From NCBI GenBank assembly GCA_020636325.1, contig JACJYC010000025.1, forward strand, positions 1 to 64,000: DNA of 64,000 nt. The letters run 5' to 3'. A program made the position numbers and the translations under genes. Shown one piece after another: positions 28,151-37,911 of the stretch (the first letter of the stretch is position 1; each line of letters starts with the position of its first letter). Source of the stretch: Lewinellaceae bacterium. Lineage in GTDB: Bacteria; Bacteroidota; Bacteroidia; Chitinophagales; Saprospiraceae. The notes under the pieces were generated by a model. It had not been told where the DNA came from. It saw only the letters and a program-made list of their open reading frames with translations, and did not search any database.

Positions 28151-29269
28151 TCAAATGATCGTCGATACGCCGTCTTTTATTCTTCCTTCGTGGAGGTAGA
28201 GTTCCTCCGGTTCGGACACCATATGCGCAATGGCATCGCCGATGCGGGAGCACCCGTAGACAATGGCCGGCGAAAGCTCAGGTGTGCCTATTCCTTTTTC
28301 CAGCAGGTATTGAACAGCCAGCCGGATCAGGTGCGCCTCATCGTTCATGCCGAGGCTTTCGAGCAGCATGGCAGCCGATAAAATGGCCGCATTCGGGTTG
28401 GCGATGTCTTTGCCTGTGGCCTGCGGAAATGACCCGTGTATGGGCTCAAACAAAGAGGTATGCACACCGATGGATGCCGACGGCAACAGCCCCATTGACC
28501 CTGCGATCACGCTGGCTTCGTCGGAAAGGATGTCGCCGAACATGTTTTCGGTCAGGATGACGTCAAACTGCTTCGGGTATTGGATAAGCTGCATGGCGGC
28601 ATTGTCCACGAACATCATTTCCAGTTCGATATCGGGGTAGTCCTTCGCAATGTTTTTGGTCACATCCCGCCATAGCCTGGAGGTTTCGAGCACATTGGCT
28701 TTGTCCACCAGGGTGACTTTTTTCCGGCGGCCGGCCGCGTAGTCAAAAGCCAGCCTGGCGATGCGCTCGATCTCATGCTTTTCGTAGCTGCACAGGTCGG
28801 TGGCTTTGCTGTTGTCCGGTTGCCGGGTCTTCTCGCCGAAGTAGATCCCGCCGGTCAATTCGCGGAGGATGATGAAATCAGCGCCGGCTACCTTATCCTC
28901 CTTCAGGGGTGAAAGGTGGAGGAGGGTAGGGTAGGTCTTCACCGGCCGGATATTGGCATACAGCTGAAGGCTTTTTCTCAGTTTGAGCAGCCCTTGTTCC
29001 GGTCTTACCCTGGCATTCGGATCGTTGTCGTACTTCGGATCGCCGATGGCGCCGAATAAAACGGCATCGGCGGCCATGCAGGTTTCCAGCGTGAGGTCCG
29101 GCAACGGATCCCCGGTGCGATCGATGGCGATAGCGCCTACATCGGCAAAACAATATTCGAAATAGTGGTTGAAACGGCCGGCAATGGCGTCCAGCACTTT
29201 AATGGCTTGCCAGGTTACTTCGGGGCCGATCCCATCGCCGGGTAATACTGCAATTTTTATCTTTTCCAT
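28151..29269 (-). CDS. leuB: 3-isopropylmalate dehydrogenase
   Basis: NAD-dependent oxidative decarboxylation of 3-isopropylmalate to 2-oxoisocaproate, the third step of leucine synthesis, in the cytosol. The 372-residue protein starts MEKIKIAVLPGDGIGPEVTW. It has the substrate-binding arginines in RPEQGLLKLRKSL, and a DNAAMQLI / NMFGDILSDEASV region typical of the family. I chose the ATG at 29267-29269; the longer reading from 29290 would overlap leuD. It is the last gene of leuACDB, 10 bases after leuD. Confidence 0.95.
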   Translation of the reverse strand: MEKIKIAVLPGDGIGPEVTWQAIKVLDAIAGRFNHYFEYCFADVGAIAIDRTGDPLPDLTLETCMAADAVLFGAIGDPKYDNDPNARVRPEQGLLKLRKSLQLYANIRPVKTYPTLLHLSPLKEDKVAGADFIILRELTGGIYFGEKTRQPDNSKATDLCSYEKHEIERIARLAFDYAAGRRKKVTLVDKANVLETSRLWRDVTKNIAKDYPDIELEMMFVDNAAMQLIQYPKQFDVILTENMFGDILSDEASVIAGSMGLLPSASIGVHTSLFEPIHGSFPQATGKDIANPNAAILSAAMLLESLGMNDEAHLIRLAVQYLLEKGIGTPELSPAIVYGCSRIGDAIAHMVSEPEELYLHEGRIKDGVSTII

Positions 29270-29279
29270 GGAACTGGTT

Positions 29280-29876
29280 TCAAATAACAACTCCGCGTTC
29301 GCGCTCGAATTGTTCGATTTTATCTTTAAGACTCAGTAAATAATCCAGGTCATCGTATCCGTTGAGCAAACAGGTCTTTTTATACGGATCGATATCGAAT
29401 GACACCTTTTTACCGGATACCGGCAGCTCGAGGGTCTGGTTTTCAAGATCAACGCTGAATTCGGCCCCTGGATTGGATTCGATGGCCAGGAAAATTTCAT
29501 CGAGTATTTCCGGGCTGACCGTGATGGGCAGCAATCCGTTGTTCAGGGCATTTCCTTTGAAAATGTCAGCGAAAAAACTGGACACCACCACCCGGAACCC
29601 GAAATCGTACAAGGCCCAGGCCGCATGCTCCCGGCTCGATCCGCAGCCAAAATTCTTGCCGGCCACCAGGATATCCCCGGCATACACGGGGTTGTTCAGG
29701 ATAAAATCCTTTTTGGGGGTTCCGTCGCTGTTGTAACGCCAGTCCCGGAACAAATTATCCCCGAACCCTTCCCGGGTGGTCGCCTTGAGGAACCTCGCCG
29801 GAATGATCTGGTCCGTATCCACGTCCTCCGCAGGGAGGGGAACGGCGCTGGATTTTATGGCTTTAAACTTTTCCAA
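29280..29876 (-). CDS. leuD: 3-isopropylmalate dehydratase small subunit
   Basis: Small subunit of isopropylmalate isomerase, pairing with LeuC to convert 2- into 3-isopropylmalate. The 198-residue length is normal. The swivelling-domain landmarks VDTDQIIPARFL and GKNFGCGSSREHAAWAL are clear. It lies 18 bases after leuC and 10 bases before leuB in the leuACDB operon. Confidence 0.96.
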   Translation of the reverse strand: MEKFKAIKSSAVPLPAEDVDTDQIIPARFLKATTREGFGDNLFRDWRYNSDGTPKKDFILNNPVYAGDILVAGKNFGCGSSREHAAWALYDFGFRVVVSSFFADIFKGNALNNGLLPITVSPEILDEIFLAIESNPGAEFSVDLENQTLELPVSGKKVSFDIDPYKKTCLLNGYDDLDYLLSLKDKIEQFERERGVVI

Positions 29877-29894
29877 GTTTTCTTTTTTTGACGT

Positions 29895-31292
29895 TTAAGC
29901 AATCATCAATTCCCGGACGTCGGTTACCTGGCCGGCAACCGCAGCCGCAGCGGCTGTGAGCGGGCTGGCCAGAATAGTGCGTGCGCCGGGGCCCTGCCGG
30001 CCTTCAAAATTCCGGTTGGAGGTCGATACGCAGTATTCGCCTTGCGGGATTTTGTCCTCGTTCATGCCCAGGCAGGCTGAACAACCGGGTTCCCGGAAAT
30101 CGAAACCGGCTTCCTGAAAGATCTCCGCCAGGCCTTCTTCCTTTGCCTGTGCGGCTACCTGTTGCGATCCCGGTACGATCATTGCCGTTACGTGATCGGC
30201 TTTTCTTTTTCCTTTCAAAAACCGGGCCACTACCCGCAGGTCCTCGATCCTGGAGTTGGTGCAGCTGCCGATGAAGACGTGTTGAATTTTCTTTCCGGAA
30301 ATGGACTCGCCTGATTCGAAGCCCATATATTCGAGCGCTTTGCCGAAAGTCGCCGGATTCTCTCCGGGTTTGGCCCCCGGTACGGATTGGGTGACCTTGA
30401 TCCCCATGCCGGGGTTGGTGCCGAATGTTACCATGGGCTCGATATCGGCGGCATCAAAGTTGTATTCTTTATCGAACACGGCATCTTCATCCGAAAACAG
30501 GGTTTTCCAACGCGCCGTTGCGGCATCGAAATCCGCTCCCTGCGGGCTGAATTTGCGCCCTTTTAGGTAGTCGAACGTCACCTGGTCCGGAGCGATCAGC
30601 CCACCACGGGCGCCCATTTCTATGCTCATATTGCAGATGGTCATCCGGGCTTCCATCGACAAGGAGCGGATGGCAGAGCCGGCGTATTCCACAAAATATC
30701 CCGTACCGCCGCCGGCGGTGAGCCTGGAGATGATGTAGAGGATGATATCCTTGGAAAGCACTCCGGGGCGCAATTGACCGTCAACGGTTATGCGCATTCT
30801 TTTGGGCCGGCTTTGCAGGAGGCACTGCGTGGCGAATACCTGTTCCACCTGGCTGGTGCCGATACCGAAGGCGATGCACCCGAAGGCGCCGTGCGTGCTG
30901 GTATGGCTGTCGCCGCAAACGATGGTCATGCCCGGCTGGGTGACGCCCAGTTCAGGACCGATCACGTGGACAATGCCCTGGTAGGGATGGCCCAGACCGT
31001 ACAATTCCAATCCGAATTTCCGGCAGTTTTCCGTGAGTTTCTCCACCTGGAACCTGGACAGCTCTTCCCGGATCGGCAAATGCTGGTCCCTGGTCGGTAC
31101 ATTGTGGTCGGCGGTTGCCACGGTCTGGCCCGGTCTGAACACCGGAAGGCCTCTTTCGGCGAGCCCGTCGAATGCCTGAGGGCTGGTAACCTCGTGGATG
31201 AAATGGCGGTCGATGTACAACACCTCCATGCCGCCCGGCACAGGGCTGACCACGTGCGCATCCCAGATTTTATCGAATAACGTTTTACCCAT
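29895..31292 (-). CDS. leuC: 3-isopropylmalate dehydratase large subunit
   Basis: Large, iron-sulfur subunit of isopropylmalate isomerase (aconitase family), 465 residues. The DSHTSTHGAFG motif and the cluster cysteines in FIGSCTNSRIEDL and EPGCSACLGMNEDK are all present, so a [4Fe-4S] cluster can form. It follows leuA by 15 bases and precedes leuD by 18. Confidence 0.96.
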   Translation of the reverse strand: MGKTLFDKIWDAHVVSPVPGGMEVLYIDRHFIHEVTSPQAFDGLAERGLPVFRPGQTVATADHNVPTRDQHLPIREELSRFQVEKLTENCRKFGLELYGLGHPYQGIVHVIGPELGVTQPGMTIVCGDSHTSTHGAFGCIAFGIGTSQVEQVFATQCLLQSRPKRMRITVDGQLRPGVLSKDIILYIISRLTAGGGTGYFVEYAGSAIRSLSMEARMTICNMSIEMGARGGLIAPDQVTFDYLKGRKFSPQGADFDAATARWKTLFSDEDAVFDKEYNFDAADIEPMVTFGTNPGMGIKVTQSVPGAKPGENPATFGKALEYMGFESGESISGKKIQHVFIGSCTNSRIEDLRVVARFLKGKRKADHVTAMIVPGSQQVAAQAKEEGLAEIFQEAGFDFREPGCSACLGMNEDKIPQGEYCVSTSNRNFEGRQGPGARTILASPLTAAAAAVAGQVTDVRELMIA

Positions 31293-31307
31293 TTCGCTTT
31301 GTACGTT

Positions 31308-32471
31308 TTAGGAGACGGTCACTACCACTTTACCGATGATGGCGGAAAGGTCGTCGTCGTTGACTTCTTTCTTCTGATCGGCTACCTGGAGGAATTCCTG
31401 GTAAACCAGGTCGAGCTCTTCCTTGCTGAGGTTATGGCCGATCTGTTTGGACCGGTAGGCGATGGCGGCCCGGCCGCTGCGGGCGGTGAGCACGATCTTG
31501 GAATGATCGACGCCGACCTCAAGCGGGTCGATGATTTCGTAAGTTTCCCTTTTCTTGATCACGCCGTCCTGGTGGATCCCGGAGGAGTGTGCGAAGGCGT
31601 TTGCGCCGACGATCGCCTTGTTGGGTTGCACCGGCATGGCCATACTTTCGGAAACCAACTGGCTCGTCCGGTACAGCAGGCGCGTATTGATGCCGTCCTT
31701 GAAACCGAGGTACGGGTGTTGCCGCATGATCATGACCACTTCCTCCAGGGAGGTATTGCCTGCCCTTTCGCCGATGCCGTTGATGGTGCATTCAATCTGC
31801 CGCGCGCCGTTCTGGACGCCGGAAATGGAGTTGGCCGTAGCCAATCCAAGGTCATTGTGGCAATGGGTGGACAGGATGGCCTTGTCGATGCCCGTTACAT
31901 TTTCCTTGAGGTACCGGATCTTGGCGCCGTATTCTTCGGGCAGGCAATACCCCGTGGTGTCGGGAATATTCAGGACGGTAGCGCCGGCTTTGATGACAGC
32001 CTCGCAAACGCGGGCCAGGTATTCGTTATCGGTCCGGCCGGCGTCCTCTGCATAAAATTCGACGTCCTCAACGTACGATTTTGCCTTTTTCACAGCGGCT
32101 ACCGCCCTTTCGATGATCTTTTCCTGGGTACTGTGGAGCTTGTAAAGGATATGCGACTCGGAGGTGCCGATACCGGTATGGATCCGCGCGCGGCGGGCGG
32201 GCTTGAGCGCATCGGCAGCCACTTCAATGTCTTTTTCAACAGCCCTTGACAGGCCGCAGATAATGGGTTCCCTGAGCGCCTCGCTGATCCTGCGGACCGA
32301 CTCAAAATCACCGGGACTGGAAATGGGAAAGCCGGCTTCCAATATATCCACGCCCAGCAATTCAAGTTGCAGGGCTATTTCGATCTTTTTTTCGGTATTC
32401 AATTTGCAACCGGGGACCTGCTCGCCATCCCGGAGCGTGGTGTCAAAAATAAATATCCGCTTGTCGTCCAT
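31308..32471 (-). CDS. leuA: 2-isopropylmalate synthase, short form without regulatory domain
   Basis: Condenses 2-oxoisovalerate with acetyl-CoA, the first committed step to leucine. The catalytic TIM barrel is complete: DTTLRDGEQVPGC, EAGFPISSPGDFE, STHCHNDLGLATANS (metal histidines) and NGIGERAGNTSLEEV. At 387 residues it keeps the linker subdomains (GIHQDGVIKKRETYEII) but lacks the C-terminal allosteric leucine-binding domain of the 500-plus-residue enzymes. Feedback control must differ or be absent. Homocitrate or citramalate synthase is an alternative on sequence alone, but the leuCDB context supports leuA. It heads the operon, with a -7 element at 32506-32513. Confidence 0.92.
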   Translation of the reverse strand: MDDKRIFIFDTTLRDGEQVPGCKLNTEKKIEIALQLELLGVDILEAGFPISSPGDFESVRRISEALREPIICGLSRAVEKDIEVAADALKPARRARIHTGIGTSESHILYKLHSTQEKIIERAVAAVKKAKSYVEDVEFYAEDAGRTDNEYLARVCEAVIKAGATVLNIPDTTGYCLPEEYGAKIRYLKENVTGIDKAILSTHCHNDLGLATANSISGVQNGARQIECTINGIGERAGNTSLEEVVMIMRQHPYLGFKDGINTRLLYRTSQLVSESMAMPVQPNKAIVGANAFAHSSGIHQDGVIKKRETYEIIDPLEVGVDHSKIVLTARSGRAAIAYRSKQIGHNLSKEELDLVYQEFLQVADQKKEVNDDDLSAIIGKVVVTVS

Positions 32472-32505
32472 CGCTGGTTTTTTAAATTGCGTTATGTTTG
32501 TCTTG

Positions 32506-32541
32506 CAAAATTACCATGAGAACGAAGCGACTTAAAATCAA
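32506..32541 (-). promoter_or_regulatory. Promoter for leuACDB
   Basis: The minus strand has TTG at 32539-32541 and TAATTTTG (full TAnnTTTG match) at 32506-32513. The 25-base spacer is slightly longer than usual. The leader before leuA would be about 30 bases, with no room for a T-box or a leucine attenuator peptide. Confidence 0.45.
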
Positions 32542-32625
32542 AAAAGGGAATTAATACAAGTCCGCAACCCTGGTCATATTTTTTAAATATAAGATTATCA
32601 GCGATTTAAAGAGGGAGCATTTACA

Positions 32626-34188
32626 ATGCCAAAACAACGAACCGACGATCTGATCCAACTGATTCGGTCTTTGAGCCGGGCAGAAAAACGCCACTTCAGG
32701 TTATTTGTGAGAAGAAACCAGAATTCTGACGATATCCTGTTTTTGCAGCTTTTCGATTTGTTGGAAAAATACAAGGAATACGATGAAGACCTGATCCAGA
32801 AGCGATTGCCCGCCATTAAGAAAACCCAGCTGTCCAACCTCAAGGCCCACCTTTACAAACAACTCCTGATCAGTCTCCGGCTGCTCAACAGCTCCAATAA
32901 CGAAGATATCCAGATCCGGGAGATGATCGACTTTGCCCGGATCCTCTACAACAAGGGACTTTACCGGCAAAGCCTGGAGATCCTCGAACGCGCGAAAGTC
33001 AGGGCCATGCGGAGCCGGTTTTATTCCCAGGCCATGGAGATCATCGAGTTTGAAAAACAGATTGAAGGGCAGTATATCACCAGAAGCATAGAAGGCAGGG
33101 CCGAAGAGCTGACGGAGGAATCCAGAAGGCTGAACGACATCATTGTCAAGAACAACGAATTCTCCAACCTGGCCATCCAGCTCTACGGCCTGTACCTGAA
33201 GGTGGGTTATGTCCGAAGCTACAAGGATTATGTAATCGTTCAGGAATTTTTTCAATCCAACGTTCCGCGGTTCGATTACAAGGAGCTCGATTTCTGGGGA
33301 AAGGTCTTCTATTGCCAGGCATTCGTCTGGTTTTACCATATGACCCAGGATTTCCCGATGACGTACCGCTATGCGCAAAAGTGGGTCAACCTTTTTCATG
33401 AGAATGACGGGATGATCGAGCTCAACCCGGCGATGTACCTCAAGGGGATCCATAATCTCCTCGGCGCCCTGTTCAATTCGCTGCACTACGACAAGTTTGT
33501 TGAAGTATTGAACGTGTTGAACCGATTCCCGGATAAATTTGACATCACGGTCGAGAAAAATATCGAAGGGCTCTTTAACCTGTTCAAATACGTCCATTTC
33601 CTGGAAAAACATTTTCTGGAAGGCACTTTTACCAATGGATTAACGCTGGTGCCGGAAATCATCCAGTTGATTGAAACCGATGAATACAACTGGGACCACC
33701 ACCGCGTCATGATCTTCTATTACCGGATTGCCTGTCTGTATTTCGGCAGCGGCAACAACGGTGAGGCCATCGATTTCCTGAACCGGATCATCAACCAGAA
33801 AAACCCCGATTACCGGGAGGATATCCAGTGTTTCGCGCGCATACTGAACCTGATCGCCCATTTCGAACTGGGGAATGCCCAATTGGTGGAATACCAGGTC
33901 AAATCGGTTTACCGCTTCCTGTTGAAAATGGAGAACCTGCAGGAAGTGCAAAAAGAAATATTCCGGTTCATCCGCAAGACGCCCCGCATGCGGGAGTCCG
34001 AACTGCGAAATGAATTCATCAGCCTGAAAGAGAAATTGTCCAAACTGGAGAATATGCCTTTCGAGCGGCGGCCGTTCCTTTACCTGGATATCATTTCCTG
34101 GCTGGAGAGCAAGATCGAACGCAAGCCGGTCCAGTCGGTCATCCGTGAAAAATTCCTGAAACGCCAGCATAAAAACCCTGATAATTAA
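32626..34188 (+). CDS. Helical-repeat protein of unknown function
   Basis: A 520-residue soluble, almost wholly alpha-helical protein with no signal peptide. The N-terminus (LIQLIRSLSRAEKRHFRLFV) is a recognisable start of a group of Bacteroidota proteins with degenerate tetratricopeptide-like helices, for example YRQSLEILERAKVRAM. The C-terminus is charged and coiled-coil-like (ELRNEFISLKEKLSKLENM). No catalytic motif is visible. Divergent from the leu operon across 154 bases. It is probably a scaffold or protein-interaction module; no function is assigned. Confidence 0.7.
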   Translation: MPKQRTDDLIQLIRSLSRAEKRHFRLFVRRNQNSDDILFLQLFDLLEKYKEYDEDLIQKRLPAIKKTQLSNLKAHLYKQLLISLRLLNSSNNEDIQIREMIDFARILYNKGLYRQSLEILERAKVRAMRSRFYSQAMEIIEFEKQIEGQYITRSIEGRAEELTEESRRLNDIIVKNNEFSNLAIQLYGLYLKVGYVRSYKDYVIVQEFFQSNVPRFDYKELDFWGKVFYCQAFVWFYHMTQDFPMTYRYAQKWVNLFHENDGMIELNPAMYLKGIHNLLGALFNSLHYDKFVEVLNVLNRFPDKFDITVEKNIEGLFNLFKYVHFLEKHFLEGTFTNGLTLVPEIIQLIETDEYNWDHHRVMIFYYRIACLYFGSGNNGEAIDFLNRIINQKNPDYREDIQCFARILNLIAHFELGNAQLVEYQVKSVYRFLLKMENLQEVQKEIFRFIRKTPRMRESELRNEFISLKEKLSKLENMPFERRPFLYLDIISWLESKIERKPVQSVIREKFLKRQHKNPDN

Positions 34189-34300
34189 AACCTTGGGGAG
34201 CCCGGCGCCCGATTATTTGCCGATATATCTTTTCCGGAGTTGGCAGAATACGGAAGATTTCATTTAACTTCGGGTCCCGAGATCACAAACAATCATCGCA

Positions 34301-36082
34301 ATGGAAATCTACCTGAAAAGAATCCCGCAGTTACTTTCGCTCAGTTTGGCGGCCTGCCTCCTCTTTGCAGGATGCGGAGGTGATCAACCCGGCGGAAGCA
34401 AGGAAATGAACTTTGTACGGGTCAGGCTGGCTGCCGAACCCGACTACATCAACCCCATAATCACCGTCAATGCCTACAGCCGCATGGTATTCAGCGGCAT
34501 GTACCAGTCCCTGCTGGATTTTGACCCGTATACCATGGAGTTGGTCCCGGTGCTGGCCACAGGCCGCCCCATAATTGAGAATATCGATTCCGGGCCCTAC
34601 GCCGGCGGCATTTCCTATACCTTTGAAATCCGACCGGAAGCGGACTGGGACGACGGCAGGCCCATAACCGGCGAGGATATTGCTTTTACCCTGAAAACCT
34701 ATTTCCATCCCGGGATCCCGCTCGCCGCTCCGGGCCGCTCGGTCCTGGAATCCTTCGTTGATGTGGTTGCCGATCCCAATAACCCCAAGGAGTTCACCAT
34801 TGTTTCCAATACAAGGTACTTTTTGGGAGAAGCGGCTATCGGCACCTTGTCCATCCTGCCGGCCCATGTTTACGATCCGGACGGCGTGCTGAAGAAAGTG
34901 CCCATGGCTGACTGGAATAACCCGGAAAAGGCTGCCGCAATGACAGAAGCTTCACCGGAACTGGCCGCTTTTGCAGAAAAATTCATGAACTCCGCCGGCG
35001 GCCGCGCCCCGTCCGATCACCTCGGATCAGGCCCTTACAGCCTCGTTTCCTGGGAGACCGGCCAACGGATCATCCTGAAAAGGAAGGCCAACTGGTGGGC
35101 GGATAAGGTCACGCCTTCCGGACCAGGCCTTCGCGCTTATCCGGATTCACTGGTCTATGTCATTATCCAGGATCAGACCACGGCGGTAACCGCCCTGAAA
35201 GCCCAGGAAATTGACGTCATGACCCAGATTGACGCCAAGGAATACGTCAACCTCCTGCAGGACGAGAACTTCAAGTCGATGTTCACCCTCCACAATCCCG
35301 AGGTTTTCCAGGTTTATTACATCGGGATAAACATGAAAAACCCGAAACTGAACGATAAACGGGTGAGAAGAGCGGTCGCTCAATCCCTGGATATCGATGC
35401 CCTTATCGACCAGTTGTTCTTCGGCCTCGCCAAAAGGGTCGTCGGCCCGTTTCACCCTGCCAAATCGCTCTACAACAAGGACCTTAAACTGTTGTCCTAT
35501 GATCCGGACCAGGCCAGAGCACTCCTGAAGGAAGCCGGTTGGGAGGACACCAACGGCAACGGTACGGTGGACAAGAACATCGGCGGGCAACTTACGGAAC
35601 TGGAACTGGATTACCTGACCACAGCCGGCAGCACCATGGGGCAGAATATCGCCTTGCTGTTTCAGCAGAACGCAGCCAAATCGGGCATCAAGATCAATAT
35701 TCAGTCGCTTAACCCGGATGTCATGCGCCAATCCCTGGACAACCGGACTTTTGAACTGTTCGGCAGGGGATGGTCGACCGACGGACTTCCGGATGACCCC
35801 AGCCAGTACTGGGCCAGGGCCAGCGACCGGCCGGGCGGCGGCAACTACTTCGGTTTCGGAACGGAAGAATCCGATTCCCTCATCGAACAGATCAAGGTAA
35901 CCATGGATGATGAAGCCCGAAACAAACTGTATTACCGGTTGCAGGAAATCATTTACGATGAACAACCGTGCATTTTTCTGCTCGCCCCGCAGGAGCGGAT
36001 CGCTATCAGCAACCGTTTTAAAGCCCGGACAAGCGCAACCAGGCCATCCTTTTTTGTGTCGGATTTTGAGCTTCAGGAATAA
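34301..36082 (+). CDS. Family 5 peptide-binding lipoprotein (first of tandem pair)
   Basis: A 593-residue extracytoplasmic solute-binding protein of the OppA/DppA family. The signal ends in the lipobox LLFAGC, so it is a lipoprotein. The family core is clear: YTFEIRPEADWDDGRPITGEDIAFTLK is the region to inspect at about residues 105-132, followed by LGSGPYSLVSWETGQRI and NDKRVRRAVAQSLDIDALI. It should bind oligopeptides or similar ligands for an ABC importer. No permease or ATPase gene lies next to it. A paralogue follows 44 bases downstream. Confidence 0.9.
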   Translation: MEIYLKRIPQLLSLSLAACLLFAGCGGDQPGGSKEMNFVRVRLAAEPDYINPIITVNAYSRMVFSGMYQSLLDFDPYTMELVPVLATGRPIIENIDSGPYAGGISYTFEIRPEADWDDGRPITGEDIAFTLKTYFHPGIPLAAPGRSVLESFVDVVADPNNPKEFTIVSNTRYFLGEAAIGTLSILPAHVYDPDGVLKKVPMADWNNPEKAAAMTEASPELAAFAEKFMNSAGGRAPSDHLGSGPYSLVSWETGQRIILKRKANWWADKVTPSGPGLRAYPDSLVYVIIQDQTTAVTALKAQEIDVMTQIDAKEYVNLLQDENFKSMFTLHNPEVFQVYYIGINMKNPKLNDKRVRRAVAQSLDIDALIDQLFFGLAKRVVGPFHPAKSLYNKDLKLLSYDPDQARALLKEAGWEDTNGNGTVDKNIGGQLTELELDYLTTAGSTMGQNIALLFQQNAAKSGIKINIQSLNPDVMRQSLDNRTFELFGRGWSTDGLPDDPSQYWARASDRPGGGNYFGFGTEESDSLIEQIKVTMDDEARNKLYYRLQEIIYDEQPCIFLLAPQERIAISNRFKARTSATRPSFFVSDFELQE

Positions 36083-36126
36083 ATCTTTTTGCCAAAAACT
36101 GCTTCTATCAAAAAAACGCTGATCCT

Positions 36127-37911
36127 ATGAGTAATATCAGACCATTGCTGAGGCTGACCGTTTTGGTGTCGGCTGCCTTGTTTGGAGGGTGCCGTACTGA
36201 AACAGCCCCCAGTGACGACCTGGCGTTCTGTTCCCGAAAATCGAATGACCTTGTCCTCCGGCTGGAAGCCGAACCCAATAACCTGAACCCGTTACTTTCT
36301 ACCTCCGGCTACAACAGCCTGGTGGATTACCAGATGTTCGGTTACCTGCTGACGATTGATCCGGTATCAATGGAGCTGGCGCCCTACCTGGCTAAATCCA
36401 GGCCGGCCATTCAGGAATTGAATGACGGACCTTACGCCGGCGGGATGAGTTATACCTACGAAATCCATGAGGCAGCGGTTTGGGACAACGGCACTCCGGT
36501 AACCGGCCGGGATTACGCCTTTACCCTGAAGGCCGTACTCAACCCGTTTGTGACCGGCGCCAAAAGGCTGGTCCCTTATGTCCAGTTCATCAAAGACGTG
36601 GTTATCGACCCGGAAAATCCTAAAAAATTCACGGTATACACCAATGAACGCCAACTTTCGGGAGAAGAACGCGTATCCAGCACTTTTTATGTCATCCCTG
36701 AATATGCGTACGACCCCGAGGGCTTGTTGAAGGACATACCGGTGGCCGATTTTTCAGATGAGGCCAAAATGAAGGCCCTCTCCGAATCGGATGACCGCCT
36801 GTCCAGGTTCGCCGATCAGTTCCAGGACCCGAAATACAGCAACGATCCGGCGGCCATTTCAGGATGCGGCGCTTATAAGCTGGAATCCTGGGAGCCTGGC
36901 CAGCAACTTAGCCTGGTCAAAAAGGAAAATTGGTGGGGAGACCCCCTGGTCAAAGATTTTCCCAACCTCGGCGCCTATCCGGACCGGATCATTATCAAAC
37001 CCATTATTGACGCGGCAACGGCCCTGACGGCCCTGAAAGCAGAGGAAATCGATGTGATGTCGGACATCAACCCCAAGGATTTCACGGATCTGGTAGCTGC
37101 GGGCGACTCTTCCTGCTACCGCCTGGAAGCGCCGTCGATTCTGCAGGTTGCCTTTTTGAGCCTGAATACCCGGATCCCCAAACTATCGGATAAGCGGGTC
37201 CGGAAAGCCATTGCCTACGCCATCGACGTTGACCAGATCATCAACACCCTTTATTACGGCCTGGCGGAAAGAACGGCTTCGCCGGCTCACCCGTCCACTT
37301 CGTATTACAATCAACAACTCAAACCGATCCCGTTTGATATTGAAAAAGCGAAGAGCCTCCTCGCGGAAGCCGGGTGGAAGGATACCAACGGCGACGGCGT
37401 TGTCGATAAAGACATCAACGGGCAGAAGGTCGAATTGCAGCTCAGATATGGGTTCACCGCCACCCGGTCCATATCGCAGCAGATCGGCCTGCTGATCCAG
37501 GAAAATGCCGGAAAAGCCGGCATCGATATTAAGTTGGACGGGAAGGAATTCAACCAATTGCTGGACGACCGGAAACGGGGCGATTTTGATATCATCGCCG
37601 GCGGCCGGTCGCTGTCGCCGCTATACTGGGAACCCAAACAGAATTATCATACGGCAGGCGACAACCAGGTAGGCTTCGGGAATGCAGACACGGATGCCTT
37701 GCTCGACAGCATTCAAAATACCTTTGATGAAGCGGAAAGGCTTAAAATGTATCTCCGGTTTCAGGAGATCCTGTACGATGAAATGCCCGAGATCTATGTC
37801 ATAGCGCCGAAGGGAAGGATCGCTATCCACAAACGGTTCGAGGGACCGACCATGGCGATGTATCCTGGCTTCCTGGTTAATTTATTTCACTTGAAAGAGA
37901 ACGCTAACTGA
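36127..37911 (+). CDS. Family 5 peptide-binding lipoprotein (second of tandem pair)
   Basis: A 594-residue paralogue of the preceding gene, with the same domain order: lipobox (AALFGGC), AVWDNGTPVTGRDYAFTLK, CGAYKLESWEPGQQL and SDKRVRKAIAYAIDVDQII. The pair arose by an old tandem duplication; they share spacing and motifs but have drifted, so they may bind different ligands. It ends with an 8-base convergent overlap into the PLP-enzyme gene (37904-37911). Again no ABC permease gene is adjacent. Confidence 0.9.
   Translation: MSNIRPLLRLTVLVSAALFGGCRTETAPSDDLAFCSRKSNDLVLRLEAEPNNLNPLLSTSGYNSLVDYQMFGYLLTIDPVSMELAPYLAKSRPAIQELNDGPYAGGMSYTYEIHEAAVWDNGTPVTGRDYAFTLKAVLNPFVTGAKRLVPYVQFIKDVVIDPENPKKFTVYTNERQLSGEERVSSTFYVIPEYAYDPEGLLKDIPVADFSDEAKMKALSESDDRLSRFADQFQDPKYSNDPAAISGCGAYKLESWEPGQQLSLVKKENWWGDPLVKDFPNLGAYPDRIIIKPIIDAATALTALKAEEIDVMSDINPKDFTDLVAAGDSSCYRLEAPSILQVAFLSLNTRIPKLSDKRVRKAIAYAIDVDQIINTLYYGLAERTASPAHPSTSYYNQQLKPIPFDIEKAKSLLAEAGWKDTNGDGVVDKDINGQKVELQLRYGFTATRSISQQIGLLIQENAGKAGIDIKLDGKEFNQLLDDRKRGDFDIIAGGRSLSPLYWEPKQNYHTAGDNQVGFGNADTDALLDSIQNTFDEAERLKMYLRFQEILYDEMPEIYVIAPKGRIAIHKRFEGPTMAMYPGFLVNLFHLKENAN

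Noticed and set aside
32472..32625. Leucine attenuator or T-box before leuA
   Set aside because: No short leader frame rich in leucine codons and no terminator/antiterminator pair is visible in the 154-base spacer.
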